Source: Streptomyces mesophilus
GTDB lineage: Bacteria > Actinomycetota > Actinomycetes > Streptomycetales > Streptomycetaceae
Assembly: GCF_011044995.1 (NCBI RefSeq)
Contig: NZ_JAAKZW010000027.1
Span: 1-50,405, forward strand
Length of the DNA: 50,405 nucleotides
Reading direction: 5' to 3'
A program made the position numbers and the translations under genes. Below are positions 39,512 to 47,551 of this stretch, piece by piece. Numbering within the stretch: position 1 is the first letter of the stretch; each line of letters opens with the position of its first letter. The notes under the pieces are model-generated. The model was not told where the DNA came from and ran no database searches. It saw only the letters and a list, made by a program, of their open reading frames with translations.

Positions 39512-40306
39512 TCAGCTCATGACCGGCAGGAGGGCCGACAGATCGGCCCGCTCCCCACTGGCGGCGACCTTGGCCTCCCTCACGGCGGTCGCCCACTCCG
39601 TACGCCCCGTCGCGAGCCGCACCCAGGTCAGCGGATCCGTCTCGACGACATTGGGCGGGGTGCCGCGCGTGTGCCGGGGCCCCTCGATGCACTGCACGAC
39701 GGCATACGGAGGGATACGGACTTCCGTGGAAGCACCCGGCGCCTTGGCGGCGAGGGTGTCCGCGAGGAAGCGGGTGCAGGCGGCGAGGGCCTGGCGCTGC
39801 ATCGGGGTCTCGATGCCGGCGGCACGGTTCAAGTCGTCGGTGTGGACGATGAGTTCGACGGTCCGCGTGACCATGAGGTCGTCCAGGGTCATCGCGCCGA
39901 TCCGCATCTGGACGAGCCGTCCGGCGGGTGCGGCGTCGAGCAGCGCCGTGACCCGGTCGGCGAGCTCCCCGAACCAGGCGTCGAGATCCTTGTGCTCCGC
40001 GGCGAGCGCCTGAGCGGTCTCGACCACGGACTGCGCGTACGGGGCGCCGACGGACGGATACCGTTCGAGCGACAGCTCGGCCCGCTTCGGCTCCTCGGCC
40101 TCGAGACACCGCACGACGGCGTACATCGTCATCCCGATATGCGCCACGAGCTCCCGCACGGTCCACGGCACCAGATGCGTCGCCCGCGCCAACTGCTCCT
40201 CGCCCAGCCCATGTACGGCCTCTCGCACGGTCGCGAACTGGGCGAGCACGGCGGCGCGGGTCTTGGCGGGGTCGTAGGTGCGGGGACGCTTCTTGGCGGG
40301 GGGCAT
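39512..40306 (-). CDS. Maleylpyruvate isomerase-like / sterol carrier family protein
   Basis: This 264-residue cytoplasmic protein has an N-terminal DinB-like mycothiol-dependent maleylpyruvate isomerase fold (about 20-165) and a C-terminal SCP-like domain (about 185-260). The N-terminal motif LVPWTVRELVAHIGMT and the later VELIVHTDDL supply the histidines typical of this metal-binding fold. The C-terminus resembles the bacterial sterol-carrier-type domain (VVQCIEGPRHTRGTPPNVVETDP). Such proteins use mycothiol as cofactor in Actinobacteria, but the substrate here is unknown. The ATG at 40306 begins MPPAKKRPRTYDP, a short basic leader. It is 10 bases upstream of the M23 gene on the same strand but is transcribed after it. 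Confidence 0.82.
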   Translation of the reverse strand: MPPAKKRPRTYDPAKTRAAVLAQFATVREAVHGLGEEQLARATHLVPWTVRELVAHIGMTMYAVVRCLEAEEPKRAELSLERYPSVGAPYAQSVVETAQALAAEHKDLDAWFGELADRVTALLDAAPAGRLVQMRIGAMTLDDLMVTRTVELIVHTDDLNRAAGIETPMQRQALAACTRFLADTLAAKAPGASTEVRIPPYAVVQCIEGPRHTRGTPPNVVETDPLTWVRLATGRTEWATAVREAKVAASGERADLSALLPVMS

Positions 40307-40316
40307 GACCGCGAGC

Positions 40317-41150
40317 CTAGGTCAGCTCGCGCTCGTCCTGCACCGTGAACCGCTCCCCGTTGACAGGTACGCCCACGCCGCGCCAGGTGAACGGGAGGCC
40401 TCGGGCCGTGGTCAGGTCCGGGGTGTCCATCAGCTGGAAGTGGACGTGGGGCTCGGTGGAGTTGCCGGAGTTGCCGCAGCGGGCGAGCTCCTGGCCCGTG
40501 GTCACCTTGTCGCCCGTGCGCACGGCGAGCGAGCCGCGCTCGAGGTGCGCGTACAGGGCGTACGTGCCGTCGCCGAGGTCGAGGACGACGTGGTTGCCGA
40601 CGACCCGGCGGGCGCCGCCCAGGGTCCGGCCGATGCTCTCGACGATCACCAAGTAGAGGAGCGCGAGCAGGGAGTTGCGGCTGAGGTGGTCGCGCTGGCC
40701 GTCCTCCGCGTGCACGACGGTGGCATCGGCCACGGCGAGCAGCGGTGCGCCGAAGGCCGGGAAGTCCGCGTTGGAGCGCGCCACGGGCCAGACCCAGGCG
40801 AAACCGGGCCGCTCCCGGTCCTCGGGGTCGGCCACGATGTCGATGGCGTAGGTCTGCCCGTAAGCGTGCGTGCCGTGGCTCGGCACCTTGGTCGCGGGGC
40901 TGTTCAGGGCGGACCAGCGGCCGGTGACGGGCGGATCGATCGGCACCGGGTCCTGCGGGTGGGCCGCCGTCTCCCGGTCGGCCGACCTGCGCCGAACGAA
41001 GGCGATCACGAGGATGGCGACGATCGGGAGCCAGCCGGCCCAGTACGGGTACGGCAGTTCCGTGAAGGACCCGACGACCACTTGGACGAAGACGTACAGG
41101 ACGAGCAGGTACTGAAGGCGTGCGGCGAGCTTGCTCCGGCGTGCGGACAT
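40317..41150 (-). CDS. Membrane-anchored M23 peptidase family protein
   Basis: This 277-residue protein has two N-terminal membrane helices (about 12-30 and 38-54) and a C-terminal M23/LytM-type domain (about 85-265). Motifs are HGTHAYGQTYAIDIV, which carries the first zinc histidine and aspartate, LYAHLERGSLAV, and HVHFQL with the final histidine pair. M23 enzymes cleave peptidoglycan cross-bridges, but some members are non-catalytic activators. The metal residues appear intact. The ATG at 41150 follows GGGGGAA. The gene lies 41 bases after the ArsR-like gene and is probably in the same operon, so the palindrome upstream of arsR may control it. Confidence 0.85.
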   Translation of the reverse strand: MSARRSKLAARLQYLLVLYVFVQVVVGSFTELPYPYWAGWLPIVAILVIAFVRRRSADRETAAHPQDPVPIDPPVTGRWSALNSPATKVPSHGTHAYGQTYAIDIVADPEDRERPGFAWVWPVARSNADFPAFGAPLLAVADATVVHAEDGQRDHLSRNSLLALLYLVIVESIGRTLGGARRVVGNHVVLDLGDGTYALYAHLERGSLAVRTGDKVTTGQELARCGNSGNSTEPHVHFQLMDTPDLTTARGLPFTWRGVGVPVNGERFTVQDERELT

Positions 41151-41191
41151 GGTCGTTCCCCCTGTGCTGGTCGGATACGCCTGCTGGTCGG

Positions 41192-41692
41192 TCAAGGCCG
41201 CGCGGCGCTCAGCACCACGAGCAGCGGGACCACGCGCCCCGCCGGCACCTCGTAGCGGCCGCGCCCGGTGGTGTGCAGCCAGCCCGCGCCGGTCAGTTGG
41301 CGCAGGTGGTGGTAGATCTGGCCGGTCGTGCCGGTCTCCTCGAGACCGGCCAGCTCTGCGGCGGTGCAGCGCCCGCCGAGAATTTCGCGCAGGAGCCGCA
41401 GCCGTACGGGATGGCCCAGCGCGGCGAAGGAGTCGGCGGCCAGTGACCAGTCGCGCTCGAACAGGTCCTCGGCCACAGCGCCGGTCTGCCACTCGTACCG
41501 CTGCCCGGTCGGCAGCCGTACGGCACCGGTGAACAGGACACCGCCGTCGGCCGCGCCGAGCTCCGCGAGCTGGGCCTTGAGTCCTTCGAGCGCCCAGAAG
41601 TCGCCCGTCGAATGCGTCACCGCGGCCGGCTCGGGGCGCTCCAGCGCGGCCATGCGCCGTTCAAGATCGGCGACGCGCTCTTCCAGATCCAT
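41192..41692 (-). CDS. ArsR-like winged-helix regulator
   Basis: This 166-residue protein has a short N-terminal coiled segment (LEERVADLERRMAALE), a middle beta-rich part (about 45-80) and a C-terminal ArsR-type winged helix (about 85-155) with SFAALGHPVRLRLLREIL and QIYHHLRQLTGAGWLHTTG. No cysteine metal-binding motif is seen, so the signal is probably not a metal. The ATG at 41692 is eight bases from a perfect 18-base palindrome, which suggests autoregulation. It is co-oriented with the M23 peptidase gene downstream, suggesting control of a cell-wall function. The N-terminal region may be the sensor. Confidence 0.85.
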   Translation of the reverse strand: MDLEERVADLERRMAALERPEPAAVTHSTGDFWALEGLKAQLAELGAADGGVLFTGAVRLPTGQRYEWQTGAVAEDLFERDWSLAADSFAALGHPVRLRLLREILGGRCTAAELAGLEETGTTGQIYHHLRQLTGAGWLHTTGRGRYEVPAGRVVPLLVVLSAARP

Positions 41693-41700
41693 GCCCCGAC

Positions 41701-41718
41701 ATTACGTAGTTACGTAAT
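41701..41718. promoter_or_regulatory. Perfect palindrome, likely ArsR-like operator
   Basis: ATTACGTA-GT-TACGTAAT is an 8-bp perfect inverted repeat with a two-base spacer. It is AT-rich in a GC-rich genome and ends eight bases before the regulator's start. The stop codon of the gene upstream lies inside it. Confidence 0.75.
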
Positions 41719-42942
41719 GCCGTGCAACCGTGCCCTGGAAGCGCGCACCGCGGTCCCTCCGTACACCCGCGCCTTGCCCTTGCCCGCCATCGTGAGCACC
41801 ACGACGTCGGCCCCGTCGTACAACTCCCCGTAGAGGACGGCCTGGCGCGGCGCCTCCCTGCGGTTCCAGGGAATGCCGTTCCCCGACGAGCCCCGCAGCA
41901 GGGCCGGGCGTTCGCGCACGCGGTCGTACAGCAGGAACACCCGCTCCGGATCCCCCTCCGTCCGTACGGCGACGGTCGGCTCCTCGTTCTCGGAGACCAG
42001 GACGCGCAGCACCGGCTGGGGTTCGGACCGCAGGGCGCGGAGCCTGCGGTGCAGCAAGGTGCCGCGCGTGATCATCGCCAGGCCGGGGACCGTGAAAAGC
42101 AGGGACGCCATCTGCTGGCCCATCGCGTCATACGGCTGCGCCACGAGCCGCGCCCAGTCGCCGTCGGCCAGCACACCGGCCTCGCTGCCGGGCCGGAACT
42201 CCTCGGGGAAGGTGGCCGGAAGGCTGCGTACGGTGCCGTCCGGCATCCGCACGCGGAGCCGGCTGTCGCCGTCGGGGCCGAGCACCCGGGCGATGTGGCG
42301 TTCCGCGCCGCGCGCCCGCTCGGCCGACTCCCGCTCGGCCAGCACGCCTTGCAGCAGCACAAGTCCGCCGACCAGGCAGAACCCGGCGCCCGCCAGGACC
42401 CTTCGCAGCCCCTGCCTACTGCGCGGCAGCCGACTCGGTACGAGGGCGCGCAAGCCTCCCGTCGCCCACAGCGCAAGGTCCCGCTGCCGGGAACGGGACC
42501 GGATCCGCAGCAGGACACCCGCCCACACCAGGGCCATCAGGCCGGTGAGGAGCGCCATGACGACCTGGTCGCCGGCCGTGAACGCCGTGCCGTCGACGAG
42601 CGCCGTCACCAACCCGCCGACCCCCACCACAGGAAGCAGCGCGGCGGCGGCCCGGGGCAGCCGCCAGACGCAGTACGGAGCGGTCAGGATCAGCAGCATC
42701 GCGCCGTACGAGGCCCACTCGGTGCCGCACGGCGCGGCATCCGTACAGCTCGGGGTGTCGGTGCCCGATACGGCGATCACCGCGAGCACGGCCAGATACC
42801 CGGCGCAGAGCACCAGCGCGAGGAACCCGCCCCCGGCCCAGCGCGGCACACCCGCTGCCACCCAGCGGTCGGCGTCACCCGGCTCGAAGGGCAGGGATTC
42901 AGGCCGGTGACCGGCGGATATGGGGACGTACAGGGTGTTCAC
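41710..42942 (-). CDS. Membrane protein of unknown function
   Basis: This protein of about 410 residues has hydrophobic segments near 45-70, 85-105, 110-130, 140-160, 205-225 and 300-315, and a large soluble portion between and after them. The soluble end (about 330-410) includes RVFLLYDRVRERPALLRGSSG and YDGADVVVLTMAGKGKARVYGG. The GTG at 42942 starts VNTLYVPISAG; its binding site is weak, so the start is uncertain. The TAA stop falls within the arsR palindrome. I recall no functional family; similar proteins are annotated only as hypothetical membrane proteins in Streptomyces. It is upstream of arsR on the same strand and may be read through into it. Confidence 0.7.
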   Translation of the reverse strand: MNTLYVPISAGHRPESLPFEPGDADRWVAAGVPRWAGGGFLALVLCAGYLAVLAVIAVSGTDTPSCTDAAPCGTEWASYGAMLLILTAPYCVWRLPRAAAALLPVVGVGGLVTALVDGTAFTAGDQVVMALLTGLMALVWAGVLLRIRSRSRQRDLALWATGGLRALVPSRLPRSRQGLRRVLAGAGFCLVGGLVLLQGVLAERESAERARGAERHIARVLGPDGDSRLRVRMPDGTVRSLPATFPEEFRPGSEAGVLADGDWARLVAQPYDAMGQQMASLLFTVPGLAMITRGTLLHRRLRALRSEPQPVLRVLVSENEEPTVAVRTEGDPERVFLLYDRVRERPALLRGSSGNGIPWNRREAPRQAVLYGELYDGADVVVLTMAGKGKARVYGGTAVRASRARLHGIT

Positions 42943-43018
42943 CGCCGCAGTATCAACCGGCGGTGCGCCCCTGACCAGAGCCGACAGAACGGCTCCTCCA
43001 GGGCGCCCACACACACCT

Positions 43019-43048
43019 CGGCCCCGCCCAGAACCCTGGACGGGGCCG
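43019..43048 (-). terminator. Hairpin after purL
   Basis: CGGCCCCG and CGGGGCCG form an 8-bp stem with a 14-base loop, 33 bases beyond the purL stop. It probably ends the purSQL transcript. Confidence 0.6.
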
Positions 43049-43080
43049 AAGTCACGTACGACAAAAGGCGGTTACGGGTG

Positions 43081-45348
43081 CTACGCCAGCAGACCCGGAA
43101 TCGTCGCCTCGTGCGCCTCGCGCAGCTCGCTCAGCTGAAGGCTGAACTCGCCCTGCAGCTCCACCACTGCAGTTGAATCAGACTCAGTCCCGTCGACGAC
43201 GCCGATCCGCGTCGCCGGCAGACCCCGCGCACCGCACATGTCGGTGAAGCGGAGCTCCTCGCTGCGCGGAACGGCGACGACCGCACGGCCCGCCGACTCC
43301 GAGAAGAGGAAGGTGAACGCGTCGAGACCGTCCGGCACGACCAGGCGCGCACCCTTGCCGCCACGCAGGCAGGACTCGGTGACCGCCTGGATCAGACCGC
43401 CGTCGGACAGGTCGTGCGCGGCGTCGATCATGCCGTCGCGCGAACCGGCGATCAGGATCTCGCCGAGCAGCTTCTCGCGCTCCAGGTCCACGACGGGCGG
43501 CAGACCACCGAGGTGGTCGTGCACGACCTGGGACCAGGCCGAGCCGCCGAACTCCTCGCGGGTCTCGCCCAGGAGGTAGATCAGCTGGCCCTCTTCGGCG
43601 AAGGCCACCGGCGTACGGCGCGTGACGTCGTCGATCACACCGAGTACCGCCACGACGGGCGTCGGGTGGATCGCCGTCTCGCCGGTCTGGTTGTAGAGCG
43701 AGACATTGCCGCCGGTCACCGGGGTGCCGAGCTCCAGGCAGCCGTCCGCGAGACCACGGGTGGCCTCGGCGAACTGCCACATGACTGCCGGGTCCTCGGG
43801 CGAACCGAAGTTGAGGCAGTTGGAGATCGCGAGCGGCTTGGCGCCGGAGGCGGCGACATTGCGGTACGACTCGGCGAGCGCGAGCTGGGCGCCCGCGTAC
43901 GGGTCGAGCTTGGCGTACCGGCCGTTGCCGTCGGTCGCCACGGCCACACCGAGGTTGGTCTCCTCGTCGATCCGGACCATGCCGGAGTCCTCGGGCTGGG
44001 CGAGGATCGTGTTGCCCTGCACGAAGCGGTCGTACTGGTCGGTGATCCAGGACTTGGAGGCCTGGTTCGGGGACGCGACCAGCTTGAGGACCTGCGCACG
44101 GAGCTCGTCCGAGTTCGCCGGACGGGCCAGCTTGTTGGCGTCGTCGGCCTGCAGCGCGTCCTGCCAGGACGGACGCTCGTACGGGCGGTGGTAGACCGGG
44201 CCCTCGTGGGCGACGGTCCGCGGCGGCACGTCCACGATCTGCTCGCCGTGCCAGAAGATCTCCAGCTGGGAGCCCTCGGTGACCTCACCGATGACGGTCG
44301 CGATGACGTCCCACTTCTCGCAGATCTCGAGGAAGCGGTCGACCTTGCCGGGCTCGACGATCGCGCACATGCGTTCCTGCGACTCGCTCATGAGGATTTC
44401 CTCGGGCGAGAGCGTCGCGTCACGCAGGTGGACGCGGTCCAGCTCGACGCGCATGCCGCCGGAGCCGGCGGACGCCAACTCGCTGGTCGCGCAGGAGAGG
44501 CCGGCACCGCCGAGGTCCTGGATACCGTCCACGAGGTTCTCGCGGAAGATCTCCAGGGTGCACTCGATGAGCAGCTTCTCCTGGAACGGGTCGCCGACCT
44601 GGACGGCCGGACGCCGGGACGGACCGGTCGAGTCGAAGGTCTCGGAGGCGAGCACCGAGACGCCGCCGATGCCGTCGCCGCCGGTGCGGGCCCCGTACAG
44701 GATGACCTTGTTGCCGGTGCCGGAAGCCTTCGCGAGGTGGATGTCCTCGTGCTTCATGACGCCCACGCACAGCGCGTTGACCAGCGGGTTGCCCTGGTAG
44801 CAGGAGTCGAAGACGACCTCGCCGCCGATGTTCGGCAGGCCCAGGCAGTTGCCGTAGCCGCCGATGCCCGCGACGACACCCGGCAGGACGCGCTTGGTGT
44901 CGGGGTGGTCCGCGGCGCCGAAGCGCAGCGGGTCCATCACGGCCACCGGGCGCGCGCCCATCGCGAGGATGTCGCGCACGATGCCGCCGACGCCGGTCGC
45001 GGCGCCCTGGTACGGCTCGATGTAGGAGGGGTGGTTGTGCGACTCGACCTTGAAGGTGACCGCGTAGCCCTGGCCGACGTCCACGACGCCCGCGTTCTCA
45101 CCGATGCCGACGAGCAGGGCATCGCTCTCGGGGGCCTTCTCGCCGAACTGCTTCAGGTGCACCTTGCTGCTCTTGTACGAGCAGTGCTCGGACCACATGA
45201 CCGAGTACATGGCGAGCTCGGCGCCGGTGGGACGGCGGCCGAGGATCTCGCGGATCCGGGCGTACTCGTCCTCCTTGAGGCCGAGTTCCTTCCAGGGCTG
45301 GGAGACGTCGGGGGTCCCGGCCGCGTGCTTGACCGTGTCCAGAGTCAT
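43081..45348 (-). CDS. purL: Phosphoribosylformylglycinamidine synthase subunit PurL
   Basis: This is the 755-residue ATP-dependent synthetase subunit of FGAM synthase. It is the small type that works with separate PurQ and PurS subunits. Landmarks are [15 protein letters not shown] near the N-terminus, [44 protein letters not shown]-like metal-binding regions and HDLSDGG toward the end. It makes formylglycinamidine ribotide using ammonia from PurQ. Its ATG overlaps the purQ stop as TGATG, so the subunits are translationally coupled. Length and motifs are normal. The gene ends a purS-purQ-purL operon and is followed by a hairpin. Confidence 0.97.
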   Translation of the reverse strand: MTLDTVKHAAGTPDVSQPWKELGLKEDEYARIREILGRRPTGAELAMYSVMWSEHCSYKSSKVHLKQFGEKAPESDALLVGIGENAGVVDVGQGYAVTFKVESHNHPSYIEPYQGAATGVGGIVRDILAMGARPVAVMDPLRFGAADHPDTKRVLPGVVAGIGGYGNCLGLPNIGGEVVFDSCYQGNPLVNALCVGVMKHEDIHLAKASGTGNKVILYGARTGGDGIGGVSVLASETFDSTGPSRRPAVQVGDPFQEKLLIECTLEIFRENLVDGIQDLGGAGLSCATSELASAGSGGMRVELDRVHLRDATLSPEEILMSESQERMCAIVEPGKVDRFLEICEKWDVIATVIGEVTEGSQLEIFWHGEQIVDVPPRTVAHEGPVYHRPYERPSWQDALQADDANKLARPANSDELRAQVLKLVASPNQASKSWITDQYDRFVQGNTILAQPEDSGMVRIDEETNLGVAVATDGNGRYAKLDPYAGAQLALAESYRNVAASGAKPLAISNCLNFGSPEDPAVMWQFAEATRGLADGCLELGTPVTGGNVSLYNQTGETAIHPTPVVAVLGVIDDVTRRTPVAFAEEGQLIYLLGETREEFGGSAWSQVVHDHLGGLPPVVDLEREKLLGEILIAGSRDGMIDAAHDLSDGGLIQAVTESCLRGGKGARLVVPDGLDAFTFLFSESAGRAVVAVPRSEELRFTDMCGARGLPATRIGVVDGTESDSTAVVELQGEFSLQLSELREAHEATIPGLLA

Positions 45349-46028
45349 CAGGCAGTGACCAGCTTCTTGAGGATCGAGGTGAAGAATCCGAGCCCGTCGG
45401 TACGGCCGGTGCCGACCAGGGGCTCGACCGCGTGCTCCGGGTGCGGCATGAGGCCGACGACGTTGCCCGCCTCATTGGTGATGCCGGCGATGTCGCGCAG
45501 CGAGCCGTTGGGGTTCATGTCCAGGTAGCGGAACGCGACCCGGCCCTCCGCCTCCAGCTCGTCGAGCACGCGCTCGTCGGCGACGTAACGCCCGTCCATG
45601 TTCTTGAGCGGGACCTGGATCTCCTCGCCCTGCTCGTAGTCGGACGTCCAGGCCGTGCCCGCGTTCTCGACGCGCAGCTTCTGGTCGCGGCAGATGAAGT
45701 GCAGGTGGTTGTTGCGCAGCATCGCGCCGGGGAGCAGGTGCGCCTCGGTGAGGATCTGGAATCCGTTGCAGATACCGAGAACGGGCATGCCCGCCTTGGC
45801 CTGCTCGATGATCGTCTCCATCACCGGCGAGAAACGGGAGATGGCCCCGGCCCGCAGGTAGTCGCCGTAACTGAAACCGCCGGCGAGCACGACCGCGTCG
45901 ACCTGCTTGAGGTCCTTGTCGCGGTGCCAGAGCGAAACGGCCTCGGCGCCCGCGAGCCGCGCGGCGCGCAGCGCGTCCTGGTCGTCGAGCGTCCCGGGGA
46001 AGGTGACGACGCCGATACGAGCGGTCAC
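45348..46028 (-). CDS. purQ: Phosphoribosylformylglycinamidine synthase subunit PurQ
   Basis: This 226-residue class I glutaminase supplies ammonia to PurL. The catalytic cysteine is in [11 protein letters not shown] (about residue 87), and the C-terminal His-Glu pair is in MPHPEHAVE. An N-terminal [19 protein letters not shown] is typical of PurQ, and [15 protein letters not shown] is the conserved loop. The start is GTG, overlapping the purS stop as GTGA. The stop overlaps the purL start. This tight coupling suits the fixed stoichiometry of the PurS-PurQ-PurL complex. No defect is seen. Confidence 0.97.
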   Translation of the reverse strand: MTARIGVVTFPGTLDDQDALRAARLAGAEAVSLWHRDKDLKQVDAVVLAGGFSYGDYLRAGAISRFSPVMETIIEQAKAGMPVLGICNGFQILTEAHLLPGAMLRNNHLHFICRDQKLRVENAGTAWTSDYEQGEEIQVPLKNMDGRYVADERVLDELEAEGRVAFRYLDMNPNGSLRDIAGITNEAGNVVGLMPHPEHAVEPLVGTGRTDGLGFFTSILKKLVTA

Positions 46029-46276
46029 TTGGACTCCTCGACCTTCACGACGAAGTCCTCGATGACGGTGTTGGCGAGGAAGGTCTCGGCCATTTCGTGG
46101 ATACGGGCGAGCGCGGCCTCGTCGACGTCCCCATCGACCTCGAGCTCGAAACGCTTGCCCTGACGTACGTCCGCGATGCCGTCGAATCCGAGGCGCGGCA
46201 GTGCACGCTGCACCGCCTGGCCCTGGGGGTCGAGGATCTCCGGCTTGAGCATGACGTCGACTACGACGCGTGCCAC
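46025..46276 (-). CDS. purS: Phosphoribosylformylglycinamidine synthase subunit PurS
   Basis: This 83-residue protein is the small dimeric subunit that bridges PurL and PurQ. Its sequence [21 protein letters not shown] then QRALPRLGF and [14 protein letters not shown] is typical of PurS. The GTG at 46276 lies five bases after GGGAG; longer frames are not supported. It is the first gene of the purSQL operon. The leader upstream contains an array of GCTGA/TCAGC repeats and a palindrome shared with purF. The downstream gene overlaps by four bases. Confidence 0.95.
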   Translation of the reverse strand: MARVVVDVMLKPEILDPQGQAVQRALPRLGFDGIADVRQGKRFELEVDGDVDEAALARIHEMAETFLANTVIEDFVVKVEESK

Positions 46277-46747
46277 GGGCACTCCCGGTGTGCTGGTGCT
46301 GAGCCGGCGCTTCAGCGGCGATGCTGAGCGTGGCTGCAGCACGATGCTGAGCTGGTCGGTTCAGCGTATCCGACGTAAATTTCTACCCGCGTAGACTCGT
46401 AGGTTCCTACGTGATCGCGCTCACTTTTACGGTGATCTCCGCGGCCCGCCACGGCCGGTTAGCCGAGCAATGGGCAGGGAAAATTCCGGGAAACCCAGCA
46501 AGAAACCTACGGCGTTCCATTGCGCCCGGACACGCGGAGAGATTTAGTCGGTCTTCCCCATGCAATGCTCGGCACTGTACAAAGGATTCGTCGGCGGATT
46601 CGCGGGCAAATAAGCGAAAGCCGGATCATGGGCCTAAAGTGCCGATAACGGCTGGGAAAACGGGGCGTCGACCGGCATGCGGGCGCGACAGAAGCGCATG
46701 TCAGGCCGACATCGAAGCGGTGATTCCGCAGGAAAGGACCGATATTC
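46277..46747. promoter_or_regulatory. Divergent purS/lsrL control region
   Basis: This 471-base region has no gene. The purS side has three TGCTGAGC repeats (46297-46304, 46322-46329, 46345-46352), with TCAGC partners at 46312-46316 and 46361-46365. Next come two palindromes, CTAC-CCGC-GTAG (46383-46394) and CGTAGG-TT-CCTACG (46398-46411). The lsrL side (about 46480-46740) is less GC-rich than the rest. TTGCGC-N17-TTTAGT (46520-46548) is a weak promoter candidate for lsrL. Confidence 0.5.
46398..46411. promoter_or_regulatory. Candidate purine operator at purSQL
   Basis: CGTAGG-TT-CCTACG is a perfect palindrome 122-135 bases upstream of purS. It has the same architecture as, and near identity to, the palindrome upstream of purF. 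Confidence 0.45.
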
Positions 46748-47080
46748 GTGGCGCAGCGTGTCGTGGTCACTCTCTTTGACGACATCGACGGCTCAGAAGC
46801 GGCGGAAACGGTCGCCTTCGGTCTTGACGGCAAGTCGTACGAGATCGACCTCAATCAAGCCAATGCCAAGAAACTGCGCAAGACGCTCGCTCCGTACCTG
46901 GAGGCGGGCCGCAAGCAGTCGGGGCGCGGCACGGGCAAGGCGAACAAGACCGTGAAGCACACCGCGGTCGCGGCGGACCCGGCGGCGGTCCGGGCCTGGG
47001 CGCGGTCCAACAAGATGGACGTGCCGGCCAGGGGACGCATCCCCAAGAAGGTCTACGAGGCCTTCGAAGCCGCCAACTGA
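46748..47080 (+). CDS. lsrL: Lsr2-like nucleoid protein LsrL
   Basis: This 110-residue protein is of the Lsr2 family, the xenogeneic silencers of Actinobacteria. The N-terminal dimerisation domain has VVVTLFDDIDGSEAAETVAFGLDGKSYEIDL, and the C-terminal DNA-binding domain has AVRAWARSNKMDVPARGRIPKKV with the R-G-R clamp for AT-rich minor grooves. The position next to purS, by recall of Streptomyces gene order, marks it as the LsrL paralogue rather than the main Lsr2. The GTG at 46748 follows GAAAGGA. Its upstream region is relatively AT-rich, which fits autoregulation. A linker (SGRGTGKANKT) joins the domains. Confidence 0.93.
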   Translation: MAQRVVVTLFDDIDGSEAAETVAFGLDGKSYEIDLNQANAKKLRKTLAPYLEAGRKQSGRGTGKANKTVKHTAVAADPAAVRAWARSNKMDVPARGRIPKKVYEAFEAAN

Positions 47081-47123
47081 GGCCCCCGGACCCGGGTTCG
47101 CGGAGCCCCGGACCACTACCGAC

Positions 47124-47154
47124 TTGCATTGCACCCCCGCAGGTCGGCTAGAGT
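47124..47154 (+). promoter_or_regulatory. Possible promoter of tRNA-Gly(UCC)
   Basis: TTGCAT (47124-47129) and TAGAGT (47149-47154) are 19 bases apart. The start would be near 47161, about 40 bases before the tRNA. Confidence 0.4.
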
Positions 47155-47201
47155 CTGGAACGCGCCGCGGGGCCCGGGAGACCGGACACCACGGAGAACG
47201 C

Positions 47202-47273
47202 GCGGGTGTAGTTCAGTAGTAGAACACCCCCCTTCCAGGGGGGAGGCGCAGTGTGCAATTCCTGTCACCCGCT
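47202..47273 (+). tRNA. tRNA-Gly(UCC) with unusual D and T loops
   Basis: Acceptor GCGGGTG pairs with CACCCGC, the anticodon stem CCCCC/GGGGG carries loop CTTCCAG with anticodon TCC, and the discriminator is T. The D loop AGTAGTA has A where the usual G18 would be. The T arm reads GTGCAATTC where GTTCRANNC is expected, so position 55 is G. The T stem can form only four pairs (GCAG/CTGT) plus G-C, with a bulged base. CCA is not encoded. It may be a genuine but atypical tRNA; see findings. Confidence 0.9.
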
Positions 47274-47353
47274 CCGATACGAGGCTCCGACCACTCCTGT
47301 GGATCAGGTAGTCTTGTATCAGCGCCGCCCGGTGAGAGCCGGACGGATGCTGT

Positions 47354-47429
47354 GCGAACGTAGCTCAGTTGGTAGAGCGCAACCTTGCCAAGGTTGAGGT
47401 CGCGAGTTCGAACCTCGTCGTTCGCTCCA
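47354..47429 (+). tRNA. tRNA-Gly(GCC)
   Basis: This is a 76-base tRNA including an encoded CCA. Acceptor GCGAACG pairs with CGTTCGC, the anticodon GCC is in loop TTGCCAA, and the D loop (GG present) and T loop GTTCGAACC are normal. It contrasts with the atypical tRNA-Gly 80 bases upstream. Confidence 0.97.
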
Positions 47430-47432
47430 TAT

Positions 47433-47462
47433 CGAAAGCCCCCGGGAAACCGGGGGCTTTCG
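47433..47462 (+). terminator. Terminator after the tRNA-Gly genes
   Basis: A 13-bp perfect stem, CGAAAGCCCCCGG and its complement, is capped by a GAAA tetraloop three bases after the tRNA. Confidence 0.9.
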
Positions 47463-47551
47463 GCGTTTGCGGATCCGCTCATGACAGATGTCATCCCAGG
47501 TCATGACGGCCCGCACTGCCCGCGTCACTTGATCGCGGGGAGGCTTGAGGC

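Noticed and set aside
33222..46276. Insertion of foreign DNA splitting the purine cluster
   Set aside because: The intervening genes have the same base composition and normal actinobacterial families; separate purFM and purSQL blocks appear usual for the genus.
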